Shown here: piece by piece, positions 32,859 to 42,230 of the stretch
Layout of the letters: the number at the start of each line of letters is the position of its first letter
How positions within the stretch are numbered: position 1 is the stretch's first letter
Position numbers and translations under genes: made by a program
Notes under the pieces: model-generated
Seen by the model: the letters and a program-made list of their open reading frames with translations, nothing else
Told to the model about the DNA's origin: nothing
The model's database searches: none
From: an uncultured Micrococcales bacterium
GTDB lineage: Bacteria > Actinomycetota > Actinomycetes > Actinomycetales > Microbacteriaceae
Assembly: GCA_903880095.1 (NCBI GenBank)
Contig: CAIRNX010000042.1
Coordinates: 1 to 60,240, forward strand
Direction: 5' to 3'
DNA length: 60,240 nt

Positions 32859-33674
32859 ATGACTCATGAAAGCGGTTTCTCGCAGGTAACTCCCAAACTT
32901 GAACTGTTGTGGGAGCAGACCTTCACCGGCCCAGACGGCAGCCTGCCCGACCCAAAAACGTGGACGCACGACATCGGCGACGGCTCAGCCGCCGGAATCC
33001 CCGGCTGGGGCAACCAGGAGCGAGAGTGGTACACCGACTCGGCCGCCCAAACCCGCGACGGCAAACTTGTTTTCACCGCCACCAAGCTCGCCCAACCGAG
33101 CGGCATCGAGGCCTACTACGGCGATGCCGAATGGACTAGCGCCAAGATCCACACCAACGGCAAAGTTGCCTTTAAATACGGACGCATCGAAGCGACCATC
33201 AAAGCCCCAACCGGCGCGGGCACCTGGCCTGCATTTTGGATGCTTGGCACAAACATCGCCGAGGTGACCTGGCCAGAGTGCGGCGAAATCGACATCCTTG
33301 AAATGCGCGGTCGCGACCCAAAGACCCTGGTCAGCACCGTGCACGGCCCCGGCTACTTCGGCGAACATGGCTGCGGCACCGAGATCGCCTGCCCGCCACT
33401 AAACGAAGGCTTTCACACCTTCGGCGTTGACTGGCTCGAAGACTCGATCACCTGGCACCTCGACGGCGTGCCGTTTCACACCGTCACCCCAGAAAGCGTT
33501 GCCCCCAACCGCTGGGCCTTCAACCACGAGCACTACATCATCATGAACCTCGCCATGGGCGGCGGTTTCACGGGAGATATCGACCCAGAGCTCAAGAGCG
33601 CCGAGATGCAGGTTGAAGCCGTGCGTGTCTATTCGATTGACGGCATTGGTGAGGTTAACTTCGGGCTAAAATAG
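32859..33674 (+). CDS. Glycoside hydrolase family 16 protein (beta-glucanase/laminarinase-like)
   Basis: A 271-residue enzyme of the concanavalin-like fold. The catalytic signature is EIDILE within WPECGEIDILEMRG near residue 145, preceded by FKYGRIEATIKAPTGAGTWP near 105-124, and followed by FHTFGVDWLEDSITWHLDG near 185. The family hydrolyses beta-1,3 or beta-1,3-1,4 glucans. No signal peptide is present, which is unusual for this family, so it may act inside the cell or leave by another route. Leaderless start likely. The stop is 55 bases before purS. Confidence 0.93.
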   Translation: MTHESGFSQVTPKLELLWEQTFTGPDGSLPDPKTWTHDIGDGSAAGIPGWGNQEREWYTDSAAQTRDGKLVFTATKLAQPSGIEAYYGDAEWTSAKIHTNGKVAFKYGRIEATIKAPTGAGTWPAFWMLGTNIAEVTWPECGEIDILEMRGRDPKTLVSTVHGPGYFGEHGCGTEIACPPLNEGFHTFGVDWLEDSITWHLDGVPFHTVTPESVAPNRWAFNHEHYIIMNLAMGGGFTGDIDPELKSAEMQVEAVRVYSIDGIGEVNFGLK

Positions 33675-33729
33675 AGGTGTTCGCCACCGCTGTCGCGCGC
33701 AAAAACCACCAACCAGCAGGAGTTTATCC

Positions 33730-33975
33730 GTGCCAAAAATCATCGTTGAGGTTATGCCAAAGGCTGACCTTCTAGACCCTCAGGGCAAGGCAGTGGGCAA
33801 CAGCCTAAAGCGCGCCGGACACAACGTTTCGACCGTGCGAATCGGCAAGCGAATCGAACTTCACTTCGATCACACCCCAACCGAGGCAGACCTCGAGGCA
33901 GCCAAAAAGGCAGCAGCAGACTTTCTTTCGAATGGCGTTATTGAAGACGTCGTTGCAGTAACCGTCGAGGCGTAG
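33730..33975 (+). CDS. purS: Phosphoribosylformylglycinamidine synthase subunit PurS
   Basis: An 81-residue subunit that links PurL and PurQ in the fourth step of purine synthesis. The sequence has [20 protein letters not shown] and [12 protein letters not shown], typical for PurS. GTG start with GCAGGAG 7 bases before it. A TAAAAT box at 33667-33672 near the GH16 stop may be part of its promoter, but no good -35 is found. Confidence 0.95.
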   Translation: MPKIIVEVMPKADLLDPQGKAVGNSLKRAGHNVSTVRIGKRIELHFDHTPTEADLEAAKKAAADFLSNGVIEDVVAVTVEA

Positions 33976-33977
33976 CC

Positions 33978-34673
33978 GTGAAGATCGGTGTAGTCACCTT
34001 TCCGGGCACGCTAGACGACCGCGATGCCGCTCGTGCCGTAAGACTCGCTGGTGGCGAGGCGGTTAGCCTTTGGCACGCCGACACCAACCTTCACGACGTC
34101 GATGCGGTTGTGCTGCCTGGTGGCTTCAGCTACGGCGACTACCTGCGCTGCGGAGCAATCGCCGCACAGGCACCGGTAATGCAGACCATCATCGAGAAGG
34201 CAAACGAAGGCCTGCCAGTGCTCGGCATTTGCAACGGTTTTCAGGTGCTCGTCGAGAGCCACCTGCTACCTGGCGGCCTGATTCGCAACGAACACCAGCA
34301 CTTCATTTGCCGCGACCAAAAGCTAATCGTCGAAAACGTCGACACCGCATGGACCAACCAGTTCACCCTCGGTGAAGAGATCACGATTCCGCTAAAGAAC
34401 GGCGAAGGCGGCTACATCGCCGACGGCGAAACCCTAAAGCGCCTAGAAGGCGAAGGGCTGATCACCTTTAGATACTCAGAAGTCAACCCAAACGGCTCGA
34501 TGAACAACATCGCCGGCCTTCGAAACGCCCGCGGCAACGTCGTAGGCCTAATGCCTCACCCAGAGCACGCGGTCGAGCCAGGCTTCGGCCCAGACACCAA
34601 GGTCGCCATGCGCTCGGGCGTTGACGGCCTCAAGTTCTTCACATCTGTTCTCAAGTCGCTAGTCGAGGCCTAA
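33978..34673 (+). CDS. purQ: Phosphoribosylformylglycinamidine synthase subunit PurQ (glutaminase)
   Basis: A 231-residue class I glutamine amidotransferase that provides ammonia to PurL. Nucleophile elbow [14 protein letters not shown] (Cys near residue 84), [15 protein letters not shown] near 47 and the catalytic His in [11 protein letters not shown] near 195. GTG start 2 bases after purS. Four bases separate it from purL. Confidence 0.96.
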   Translation: MKIGVVTFPGTLDDRDAARAVRLAGGEAVSLWHADTNLHDVDAVVLPGGFSYGDYLRCGAIAAQAPVMQTIIEKANEGLPVLGICNGFQVLVESHLLPGGLIRNEHQHFICRDQKLIVENVDTAWTNQFTLGEEITIPLKNGEGGYIADGETLKRLEGEGLITFRYSEVNPNGSMNNIAGLRNARGNVVGLMPHPEHAVEPGFGPDTKVAMRSGVDGLKFFTSVLKSLVEA

Positions 34674-34676
34674 AGC

Positions 34677-36953
34677 ATGAGCATCACCATTGACACCACC
34701 AAAGAGGCCAAGGCCACCCCAGACAAGCACCAGCCCTGGAAGGAACTCGGACTCAAAGAGGACGAGTACCTAGAGATCAAGAGCATTCTCGGCCGCCGCC
34801 CAACCTCTGGCGAACTCGCCATGTATTCGGTGATGTGGTCTGAGCACTGCAGCTACAAGTCGTCAAAGATTTACCTTCGCCAGTTTGGCGAAAAGGTCAC
34901 CGACGAAATGAAGAAGCACCTCATGGTCGGCATGGGCGAAAACGCCGGTGTTGTCGACATCGGCGAGGGCTGGGCCGTCACGTTCAAGGTCGAAAGCCAC
35001 AACCACCCTAGCTACATCGAGCCGTTCCAGGGGGCCGCAACCGGCGTTGGCGGCATCGTGCGCGACATCTTGAGCATGGGCGCAAGACCAATCGCCGTAA
35101 TGGATCAGCTTCGATTCGGTGACGTTTCAAACCCAGACACCCGACGCGTGGTCGACGGCGTCGTTGCCGGCATCAGCTTCTATGGCAACTGCCTAGGCCT
35201 GCCAAACATCGGTGGCGAAACCGTCTTCGACAAGGTTTACCAGGGCAACCCGCTGGTTAACGCCCTAAGCATCGGCGCACTGCGCCACGAAGACCTTCAC
35301 CTCGCCAGCGCCAACAACCCTGGCGACCAAGTAATTTTGTTTGGTGCACGAACCGGCGCCGACGGTATCGGTGGAGTGAGCGTCCTCGCCTCAGAAACCT
35401 TCGACTCAACCGGCCCAGCCAAGCGCCCAGCCGTTCAGGTTGGCGACCCATTCGCCGAGAAGGTGCTCATCGAGTGCTGCCTCGAGCTCTACGCAGCCAA
35501 GGTTGTTGCGGGCATTCAAGACCTCGGTGGCGCTGGCTTGAGCTGCGCAACCTCTGAGCTCGCCTCAAACGGCAACGCCGGCATGAGAATCCAGCTCAAA
35601 AACGTTCTACTGCGCGACGACTCGCTAACCCCAGAAGAGATTCTGATGAGCGAATCACAGGAGCGCATGATGGCCGTCGTTCCAAAGAAAGACCTCGCAG
35701 CTTTCGAAGCGATCGTCAACAAGTGGGAGGTCGAGTACTCGGTGCTCGGCGAAGTAATCAAAGAACCTCGCCTCTACATCAACTGGGGCGACGAAGAAAT
35801 CGTCAACGTGCCACCACGCTCGGTTGCCCACGACGGCCCAGTCTATGAGCGCCCTGTAAAGAAGCCAACCTGGATCACCGCCCTCAACAAAGACACCACG
35901 GCAAACCTCAAGCGAGCAGAGACCGCAGACGAACTTGCAACCCAGTTCGTTGAGATCGTAACCAGCCCAAACCAGGCCTCAAAGAGCTGGATCACCGACC
36001 AATACGACCACTACGTTGGCGGAAACACTGCGCTAGCAATGCCAGACGACTCAGGCATGGTTCGAATCGATGAGAAGTCTGGCCTCGGCGTTGCCCTAGC
36101 CACCGACGCCAACGGTCGCTACGGCTACCTCAACCCTTACGAAGGCGCCAAGCTCGCCCTCGCCGAGGCTTACCGTAACGTAGCCGCCTCAGGCGCCAAG
36201 CCTCTCGCCGTAACCAACTGCCTCAACTTTGGTTCACCAGAAAACCCAGAAGTCATGTGGCAGTTCAAAGAAGCAACCGCGGGCCTCGCCGACGGCTGCC
36301 TCGAACTAGGAATCCCCGTCACCGGCGGCAACGTATCGTTCTACAACCAAACCGGCGACGTAGCCATTCACCCGACCCCTGTTGTCGGCGTCCTAGGCGT
36401 TATCGACAACGTGGCAAGAAGAATCCCGAGCGGCTGGCAAGACCAGGGCCATAACATCTACCTACTCGGCGAAACCAAAGACGAAATGGACGGCTCTGTC
36501 TGGGCCGGCGTAATCCACGACCACCTCGGCGGCCTGCCCCCGGTAGTCGACCTCGCTAAAGAGAAAGCCCTCGCCGAAGCCCTAAACGCGGCCAGCGAAC
36601 AAGGCCTCCTCGCCTCAGCCCACGACCTCAGCGAAGGCGGCCTTGCCCAAGCAGTGCTCGAAAGCTGCCTACGATTCGGCGTCGGAGCACGAATCTTCCT
36701 CAACGAACTCAAAGCCGACTACGCCATCGACGACACCGCCGCCCTCTTCTCAGAGAGCACAGCACGAGTCCTAGTGAGCGTAGGCCGCGAAGACGACGTC
36801 AAGTTCGTCGGCCTCTGCGAAGCCCGAGGAATCCCCGTCCACCGCATCGGAGTCACCGACGGCACCAACCTAGAGATCCAAGGCATCGCCAACTGGGAAC
36901 TAGAGAACCTAGCAAACGCCCACGCGAACACGCTGCCTGAGCTTTTTGCCTAA
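34677..36953 (+). CDS. purL: Phosphoribosylformylglycinamidine synthase subunit PurL
   Basis: A 758-residue ATP-dependent synthase of the small PurL type, working with PurS and PurQ. Seen: [19 protein letters not shown] near 52, [20 protein letters not shown] near 106 (nucleotide site), the [17 protein letters not shown] and [14 protein letters not shown] regions, and [11 protein letters not shown] in the second half. The last 50 codons ([20 protein letters not shown] to LPELFA) are important for the next region: a degenerate second copy of them lies at 39278-39389, at the far end of a 2.3-kb cassette directly behind this gene. The codon use is strongly biased here in contrast with the island that follows. 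Confidence 0.97.
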   Translation: MSITIDTTKEAKATPDKHQPWKELGLKEDEYLEIKSILGRRPTSGELAMYSVMWSEHCSYKSSKIYLRQFGEKVTDEMKKHLMVGMGENAGVVDIGEGWAVTFKVESHNHPSYIEPFQGAATGVGGIVRDILSMGARPIAVMDQLRFGDVSNPDTRRVVDGVVAGISFYGNCLGLPNIGGETVFDKVYQGNPLVNALSIGALRHEDLHLASANNPGDQVILFGARTGADGIGGVSVLASETFDSTGPAKRPAVQVGDPFAEKVLIECCLELYAAKVVAGIQDLGGAGLSCATSELASNGNAGMRIQLKNVLLRDDSLTPEEILMSESQERMMAVVPKKDLAAFEAIVNKWEVEYSVLGEVIKEPRLYINWGDEEIVNVPPRSVAHDGPVYERPVKKPTWITALNKDTTANLKRAETADELATQFVEIVTSPNQASKSWITDQYDHYVGGNTALAMPDDSGMVRIDEKSGLGVALATDANGRYGYLNPYEGAKLALAEAYRNVAASGAKPLAVTNCLNFGSPENPEVMWQFKEATAGLADGCLELGIPVTGGNVSFYNQTGDVAIHPTPVVGVLGVIDNVARRIPSGWQDQGHNIYLLGETKDEMDGSVWAGVIHDHLGGLPPVVDLAKEKALAEALNAASEQGLLASAHDLSEGGLAQAVLESCLRFGVGARIFLNELKADYAIDDTAALFSESTARVLVSVGREDDVKFVGLCEARGIPVHRIGVTDGTNLEIQGIANWELENLANAHANTLPELFA
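36803..36953 (+). repeat. Left copy of the purL 3'-end direct repeat (intact)
   Basis: The last 151 bases of purL recur, diverged and with an internal gap of about 40 bases, at 39278-39389. The best-kept parts are GACGGCACCAACCT and the final stretch from AACGCCCACGCGAACA to GCTGCCTGAGCTTTT and the stop. This copy is the functional purL end. Confidence 0.75.
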
Positions 36954-37048
36954 AACCAAATAGGCCGCTCGAAAGCGACTGTCGTGGTGCGAATCAGAGT
37001 TGGTTCCAATTGCTGATAACTTTCTGGCGATTACCCATTACGTCACTC

Positions 37049-37054
37049 TAGAAT
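37049..37054 (+). promoter_or_regulatory. Putative promoter (-10 TAGAAT) with an overlapping inverted repeat
   Basis: TAGAAT stands 31 bases before the ATG of the Ntn-hydrolase-like gene. It overlaps an inverted repeat GAATT-GGTGC-AATTC (37051-37065), and GAATTG recurs at 37069-37074. The repeat could be an operator. A -35 is not clear. Confidence 0.35.
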
Positions 37055-37085
37055 TGGTGCAATTCCACGAATTGGGGGCCGTTTA

Positions 37086-38354
37086 ATGACGTCGCAGATT
37101 ATTGCCTTGAATAGGCTAGGTGTCGCAGTAGCTTCAGACTCAATCGCTACTATTTCGGATGCAGATGGAAATTACGTCGCAACCGTGAGTGCAAGTAAGG
37201 TCTTTGATATAGGCGCGGGGCACAAAATTGTTTTACTCAATAGCGATAACACCTGGCTAAGTGGAGCACCGATTGATGTACTTATCGCAGCTTGGACCCG
37301 CACATTGGCTGAACCGCTACCCACTGTCTGGGATTACCTAGAAAATTTTCTTGACTGGCTCGAATCCCAAAAAGACGACCTCTTCCCAGACATGGAATCG
37401 CTTTTCCGAGGTTTTATTTACGAACAACTAAGGCCGATTTCGGAGCGCATAGCTGCCGCTTGCGATGGATTGCGACCTTTCAATTCAGATACATCATTAA
37501 GAGCAGAATCAGATCCCACTTTCGCCAGGGTATATAAGTCCCGAGTGGGCAAAGAGGTTAATCTCTACCTTAAAAACCTCAATGCCCTTCCAGATCTCAA
37601 ACTAGTGGACGACAAGTTTTCACCGGAAGATCAATTAGCGAGACAAAAAAACGCCTGCGACGCAGCTGATGTGAAATCCATGATTGATCTTTGGTTCCCG
37701 GATGCTGTTATTTCGACCAGCACTAAGGCAAAACTTCTCCGCGAGATACACAAGTCGATAGGCCGACACCCTCTCGAACGGCATGACAGTCTTTGCAGGC
37801 TTACCTTCGTCGGCTTTGGAAGCGATGAGGTTTACCCCAGTGTCTACGAGCTGGGTCTTGAGACTAAGTTCCGAAACATAGTCAGGTGGCGCGGCTTGGG
37901 CAAGTCGACCGTAGACACCGAGGAGCGACGAAGCGAAATTTACTTGATGGCTCAAACCTCAGCCATCAGCAACTTCCTCGACGGTGTGCACCCAAATTTC
38001 CTTCAGAATCTTAAAGCGATTGTGCCAACGGCTGTAGCGGACGCGAGTCGCCTATGGGATGACTCGCCCGATAACCAAGATGATGATTCCTACGAAATAT
38101 GGAAAGGCATGGGAAACGATGTCTTCGAGAAACTACAGAACTACATCTCTGACTTTAGGATCAAGAACAAGTCAGGTCTCACAGATCGACTGGATTTCAT
38201 GGGCCCAGGTGACTTAGCGAAGATCGCCAAAGCCTTAGTTGAACTAGAGGTCCTTGCAACATTGAACTCGCGTGGGCCTTCAACCGTTGGTGGTGAGGTA
38301 ATTCTTGCGACAGTAGATCTGCGCGACGGTGTTACTTGGCATTCCAAAGTGTAA
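37086..38354 (+). CDS. Proteasome/HslV-like Ntn-hydrolase homologue with a long C-terminal extension
   Basis: A 422-residue protein. The N-terminus, MTSQIIALNRLGVAVASDSIAT, matches the start of HslV and proteasome beta subunits (MTTIVSVR...VVIAGDG type). Removal of Met would expose Thr as residue 1; Asp then falls at position 17 (in ASDSIAT) exactly as in the family, and the Lys in SASKVFDIG at 37 may replace Lys33 after a small insertion. The segment HKIVLLNSDNTWLSG continues the beta-sandwich pattern. From about residue 85 the protein is helical and acidic and not like proteasomes. So a threonine-type peptidase or autoprocessing enzyme is inferred, not shown. It stands behind purL with the UDG-like gene in a cassette flanked by purL ends. 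Codon use is looser than in purL. It could instead be a catalytically dead Ntn fold. Confidence 0.6.
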   Translation: MTSQIIALNRLGVAVASDSIATISDADGNYVATVSASKVFDIGAGHKIVLLNSDNTWLSGAPIDVLIAAWTRTLAEPLPTVWDYLENFLDWLESQKDDLFPDMESLFRGFIYEQLRPISERIAAACDGLRPFNSDTSLRAESDPTFARVYKSRVGKEVNLYLKNLNALPDLKLVDDKFSPEDQLARQKNACDAADVKSMIDLWFPDAVISTSTKAKLLREIHKSIGRHPLERHDSLCRLTFVGFGSDEVYPSVYELGLETKFRNIVRWRGLGKSTVDTEERRSEIYLMAQTSAISNFLDGVHPNFLQNLKAIVPTAVADASRLWDDSPDNQDDDSYEIWKGMGNDVFEKLQNYISDFRIKNKSGLTDRLDFMGPGDLAKIAKALVELEVLATLNSRGPSTVGGEVILATVDLRDGVTWHSKV

Positions 38355-38384
38355 CGACCCCAATAAAAACTAAAAGGCACACAA

Positions 38385-39140
38385 ATGACTAACCGCTTTG
38401 ACCAACTGGCTGTAGCTCGCCTTCGCGCCCCAAGGCCCGACTTCAAAGAGATAGTCGCGGCCTCCTACCCTGTGACTAGCTTCGGTGACCCTGAACGCGC
38501 GCGAGTACTAACCGTTGGCATCAACCCCAGCATCGATGAGTTCCACTCACGCAAAAAAGGTCGCCCGCTACTTGAGCCTGGCAAGAAGCGTTTCATCGAC
38601 TCGCAAACTCTTGGCTACTATCCAGGCACCCCACTTACTGAAGAAGTTGCTCAACTAGTTTTAGAAGGCAACAAAAAGTACTTCACCGGCGAAAACGCCA
38701 ACCCCTACAGCTGGTTCAAATCAATCGCTTCTTATGCGCTCGCCCCAATTGGCGCTTTCTACGAAACAGGCTCAGCCGCCCATGTTGACCTCGTGCAGTG
38801 GGCAACAGACCCTGTCTGGTCAGACATCGCTGATCCTGAGGTTAAACGCGCACTGATCGAATCAGACATCGAATACCTCCGCGAACTTTTCGCCTTGAAA
38901 ACCTGGGACGTAATAATCATCAACGGCTCGCTCGCTATCGGCACGCTCGTTGAATTCGGCATTCTGAAAGTCACAACATCAGAAGTTCGCAAAGTCCACG
39001 AGAAATCCCGCACGTTCGTGACCGGCACAATCGGCCGAAGCAAGGCCGTGGGCTTCTCGGTGAACCTGCCTAACCCGTGGACAAGCGCAATCACGAAGTT
39101 TCACATCGCCGACTGGATTAGGTCTGTGAGTTCCAAGTAA
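38385..39140 (+). CDS. Uracil-DNA-glycosylase-superfamily-like protein
   Basis: A 251-residue soluble protein. VLTVGINPSIDEF near residue 42 resembles the GINPG motif of MUG/TDG-type glycosylases, VDLVQWATDPVW near 127 the mid part of the fold, VIIINGSLAIGTLV near 183 a core strand, and FSVNLPNPWTSAITKF near 227 the place of the second active-site loop. It is a likely UDG-fold protein, but the catalytic residues differ from classical enzymes and the substrate is open. ATG start with AAAAGG before it. It follows the Ntn-hydrolase-like gene after 30 bases, so the two should form one operon. Confidence 0.65.
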   Translation: MTNRFDQLAVARLRAPRPDFKEIVAASYPVTSFGDPERARVLTVGINPSIDEFHSRKKGRPLLEPGKKRFIDSQTLGYYPGTPLTEEVAQLVLEGNKKYFTGENANPYSWFKSIASYALAPIGAFYETGSAAHVDLVQWATDPVWSDIADPEVKRALIESDIEYLRELFALKTWDVIIINGSLAIGTLVEFGILKVTTSEVRKVHEKSRTFVTGTIGRSKAVGFSVNLPNPWTSAITKFHIADWIRSVSSK

Positions 39141-39144
39141 GACC

Positions 39145-39190
39145 GATAACACCACCGTCTGCAAGAAACCAGTGGTGCTTGGGCGTTATC
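39145..39190. repeat. Imperfect inverted repeat behind the UDG-like gene
   Basis: GATAAC (39145-39150) matches GTTATC (39185-39190) and inside them CACCAC (39150-39155) matches GTGGTG (39172-39177). The arms are unequal in spacing. It begins 5 bases past the stop of the UDG-like gene and ends just before the purL remnant. It could be a terminator without a T-run or part of a recombination site. Confidence 0.5.
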
Positions 39191-39277
39191 CATGCGAAAC
39201 CAGTTGGCGAGTAGTGATCGGACATTGAAGAATCCACTCACACTCGGTTTCTCTAGAGCCATAGAGACTGACATCAT

Positions 39278-39389
39278 GTTCGTAGGCCTCTGCGAAGTAA
39301 GAGAGACCCCCAATCACCGCATGGGAGTTACTGACGGCACCAACCTCGTAAACGCCCACGCGAACAAGCTGCCTGAGCTTTTCGCCTAG
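39278..39389 (+). pseudogene. Truncated, degenerate second copy of the purL 3' end
   Basis: The frame reads FVGLCEVRETPNHRMGVTDG then TNLVNAHANKLPELFA and a stop, against [20 protein letters not shown] ... [14 protein letters not shown] in PurL. About 14 codons in the middle are missing. The same reading frame as purL is kept, and an ATG at 39192 would give a 65-residue product whose first 27 residues are unrelated to PurL. There is no sign that it is expressed. The region 39141-39526 otherwise holds only the inverted repeat at 39145-39190 and about 140 bases with no feature I can name. Confidence 0.8.
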
Positions 39390-39526
39390 AAACCTTTTGA
39401 TCCATAGTTCTAGTCCCGGGTTCTAGCTGCTTGGCTGCCCTTGGATACTAAGCTCTCTGGGCCTACTTTGAGACTAAATATCGATGACCACCGTCACAAA
39501 GGGACTGACTAATTCACTGACTTGAT

Positions 39527-41131
39527 TCAGTATTCATAAATCTCGGGCAATTGCGTTTCCCCTGATGAAACTTTAAAGATGTCCCCCGCCGTGCTTCCAA
39601 TTTCTGCCCACACAGACCATTTAAGCCTCGATGTTAAGAAAACAAAGTCGAGCTCATTTGCCCTGGGCACGTTCACGAGTTTTTGCCCTGGGTAAGCCGT
39701 TCCCGCCACATAATCGGCCTTTTGAGTTATGGGTAGAAATCTATCTAGAAGTGCACGTTTGTCAGGCTCATCTCTCCAAGCTAGAATCTTGGCGGTATCC
39801 TGACCAACTCGGTCAGCAGAGTTTGTACCCTTGCTTTCTACCAAGACAACTGTGGTTTTGTCGTCGAAGTGCTTGAAACCAATCAAATCTATATAAGTCC
39901 TAAGGGCTGCGCGACCAGATCCCTGCATTAGGGCAAAGTCTCCTTGAGCACCAGGGTAACTGACACTCTGCACTTCGATGTCGTTTTTTGGGAAAATCTG
40001 CGTTGCGGCGACAAACGTAACCTCGTCTTCGCCAAAACCCTCATATTCATACAGTTTTGTTTCTTCACCAAGAGAAGCTAGAGACTCTGGAATTGGATTA
40101 GAAAGTTCTTCCCAAGTTAGACGGACTAGGTCAAGCCCGTGTTCGTTCGCAACAGTAAACTCGGAGCAATTTGCAACAATCGCTAAGCCGGAGCGGTTAT
40201 ATTTCTTCAGCTGGACCAAATCCGTAATGTCCAAAGTTGCGCCCGCGGCTTCGCCATTGAACTTAACTTGAATTCCGGTTGCAAGTCTAAAATTGTTTAT
40301 GGCCTGTTCGGCCGTTTTTGCTTCCTTGTCATTGAGTCTGCCAAGTAGCTTCACGCCAAGTCGTTTTGAGTAGTACCAAGCCATTCCCCTTTCAGGATCC
40401 ATGGCGTGTCCCCAACGATTGAACTTTAAAGTCCAGCCATTTCCTGCTCTGAAGAAGCGGGTCGATCTGCGCGATTCAATAAAATCGCCTAACTCAGAAG
40501 TGTTTTCCAAAATTTCTTGGGCTACGTTGTTTTCTTTGTTACTAGTTGCCCAATCAAGCAGGGCTTTGTTTGCATCTTTCCCTTGCAATACCCCCGCGTG
40601 CGTGGCGGCAATTAAATCGGAAAGCCCCAGGTCACTAGCTGGGCAAGCTTTAAATTCGTCATGGCGAATCGCTAAAAGACCATCATGGGTTATTGGCCAC
40701 TCTAACTGAGCTGATGCTATGCCGAACTCACGGAAAAGAATCTGGAAAGTTTCCTTGAAATCAAAGCTGGTTTGACCTCCGTGGTCTGCTCGAGCTACGC
40801 GCCTTGCCTGAACCTTAACAAATGGAATCCTGGCAAGTCCTGATGCCACCTGTGAATCAAACCGTTGTAAAACATGGTCTTGGGTTTCAACGGAGGTGCT
40901 GATTTCTATCCACAAAAGTGGTATTTCGACCCCATCCAAAACAGTGGTTATTATGGCATCGGGATCTTTGAATCCCAATGATGGCATCAAGTTGCGAGCT
41001 ACCTCGCTTGTGCGACCCATCCTTGAAAGCCTCACGAATTGTATGTCGACATTCTCACCGAGGGCTTTTGTTACAGCCGGTTTGAGAAAAAATAGCCCCT
41101 GCTCAATCGCCTCAAAATATATTCGTATCAT
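39527..41131 (-). CDS. Putative restriction endonuclease / nuclease subunit of an R-M system
   Basis: A 534-residue soluble protein that I do not recognise as a named family. Two segments recall PD-(D/E)XK nuclease cores: near residues 72-97, DPDAIITTVLDGVEIPLLWI followed by EIS; and near 430-470, the stretch YIDLIGFKHFDDKTTVVLVE followed by SKG. It follows two DNA methyltransferase genes after 13 bases on the same strand, so a restriction nuclease is the natural reading. No ATPase or helicase motif is visible. Which of the two segments is catalytic, if any, is not known. The gene ends 137 bases past the purL remnant. Confidence 0.6.
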   Translation of the reverse strand: MIRIYFEAIEQGLFFLKPAVTKALGENVDIQFVRLSRMGRTSEVARNLMPSLGFKDPDAIITTVLDGVEIPLLWIEISTSVETQDHVLQRFDSQVASGLARIPFVKVQARRVARADHGGQTSFDFKETFQILFREFGIASAQLEWPITHDGLLAIRHDEFKACPASDLGLSDLIAATHAGVLQGKDANKALLDWATSNKENNVAQEILENTSELGDFIESRRSTRFFRAGNGWTLKFNRWGHAMDPERGMAWYYSKRLGVKLLGRLNDKEAKTAEQAINNFRLATGIQVKFNGEAAGATLDITDLVQLKKYNRSGLAIVANCSEFTVANEHGLDLVRLTWEELSNPIPESLASLGEETKLYEYEGFGEDEVTFVAATQIFPKNDIEVQSVSYPGAQGDFALMQGSGRAALRTYIDLIGFKHFDDKTTVVLVESKGTNSADRVGQDTAKILAWRDEPDKRALLDRFLPITQKADYVAGTAYPGQKLVNVPRANELDFVFLTSRLKWSVWAEIGSTAGDIFKVSSGETQLPEIYEY

Positions 41132-41144
41132 CTAAGCTCCCCCG

Positions 41145-42230
41145 CTAGACCTTTATCATTTGCACTACGTGTTCTTGTTTATTTTTACTTTGAAAACTGT
41201 GGTTGAAAAGTTTGCTCTTTCCACTCATAGAGGTGGAATCTAGAATCTCGGCTTCGAATCCAATGTCCATGGCGATGCGAATTGTCATTTCGCCACCATC
41301 AACAAGTTCGCCTGCAATTTGACTGTCACCAATGACATAAATCGCTACGCCGCCCACTTTAAGTTTTGCATGGACATTTTCTAGGGCGCTCTTATAGTCT
41401 TCGTCCCATTTTTGTTTTGGTGCCTTTTTGGATGAGAACTCATAACGAGAACCAATTTCCGAACCTTGAGCTGCCTTGAAATCGAACCCCAACACATTCA
41501 TTCGCTGCTTATGGTAAAGGTAGTAGTCCATCGTGTTGGCATATGGCGGAGAAGTGATTACTCTGTCGATGCTTCCGAGCGGGATAGAGTCATCGGTCCT
41601 GATATCACCAAGCACTATTTGACGCGTTACCCCCTCAGCAAATGTCCCTCTCGCCTGCAGGCCCTTGGATAGTGTTTCCAACTTTGCGGCAAATGCTGAA
41701 GCAATGTCGATAGGGTCTGGGGTGCGTTCAACGCGAGCATACCGAGTCTCAGTGTCTTGATTGGAGAACCTATTTACGATGGACGACAAAGCCACTGCTG
41801 AAATATTCCACAGGTCAGACTCTCGTCCAAATCTATCTATCTCATTCCTGAGGTAGCCGAACGCTAACTGGGCTCCTGGTGAAAACCAATGATCGAGGCC
41901 ATGAAAGCTATCTAATTTAGAATCAGATTGGCCTTTCCACCCCCGAACCTGTGCAACCAAAGAGCTTAAAGTTGCTAGATTCTCGTCAGTTATAGGTGCT
42001 AACTTTGCTCGGGAAATCAGAACAGCAATTGGATTGACATCGATTCCAACCACGGAATTTCCGAGCATTGCTGATTCCAAAAGTGTTGTTCCACTGCCGC
42101 AGAATGGATCGAGTACCGATAGCCCTGATTCGTCTAAGTGCTCCCTGACAATTGAGCTAGGAAACTTACATGGGTAAGGATGAATCGAATGTAATTGCTT
42201 GTCGATTGCAATGATGTCTCTTTCGATCAT
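41145..42230 (-). CDS. DNA methyltransferase (TSPPY type), second of the pair
   Basis: A 361-residue amino-methyltransferase. The SAM-binding motif VLDPFCGSGTTLLESAMLG is at about 39-57 with GIDVNPIAVLISRAKL behind it, and the catalytic VITSPPYANTMDYYLYH is near 224. SPPY enzymes make N4-methylcytosine or N6-methyladenine; the base cannot be chosen from sequence. Order (SAM motif first, SPPY later) is as in the upstream enzyme, yet the two are only distantly alike. The start overlaps the previous gene by 4 bases (ATGA). Confidence 0.9.
   Translation of the reverse strand: MIERDIIAIDKQLHSIHPYPCKFPSSIVREHLDESGLSVLDPFCGSGTTLLESAMLGNSVVGIDVNPIAVLISRAKLAPITDENLATLSSLVAQVRGWKGQSDSKLDSFHGLDHWFSPGAQLAFGYLRNEIDRFGRESDLWNISAVALSSIVNRFSNQDTETRYARVERTPDPIDIASAFAAKLETLSKGLQARGTFAEGVTRQIVLGDIRTDDSIPLGSIDRVITSPPYANTMDYYLYHKQRMNVLGFDFKAAQGSEIGSRYEFSSKKAPKQKWDEDYKSALENVHAKLKVGGVAIYVIGDSQIAGELVDGGEMTIRIAMDIGFEAEILDSTSMSGKSKLFNHSFQSKNKQEHVVQMIKV

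Noticed and set aside
36964-36977. Hairpin CGCTCGAAAGCG behind purL as a terminator
   Set aside because: The stem is only four pairs and there is no T-run after it on either strand.
39192-39389. A 65-residue protein gene starting at 39192
   Set aside because: Its second half is the leftover purL end and its first 27 residues look like nothing; there is no ribosome site, so it is annotated as a pseudogene remnant.
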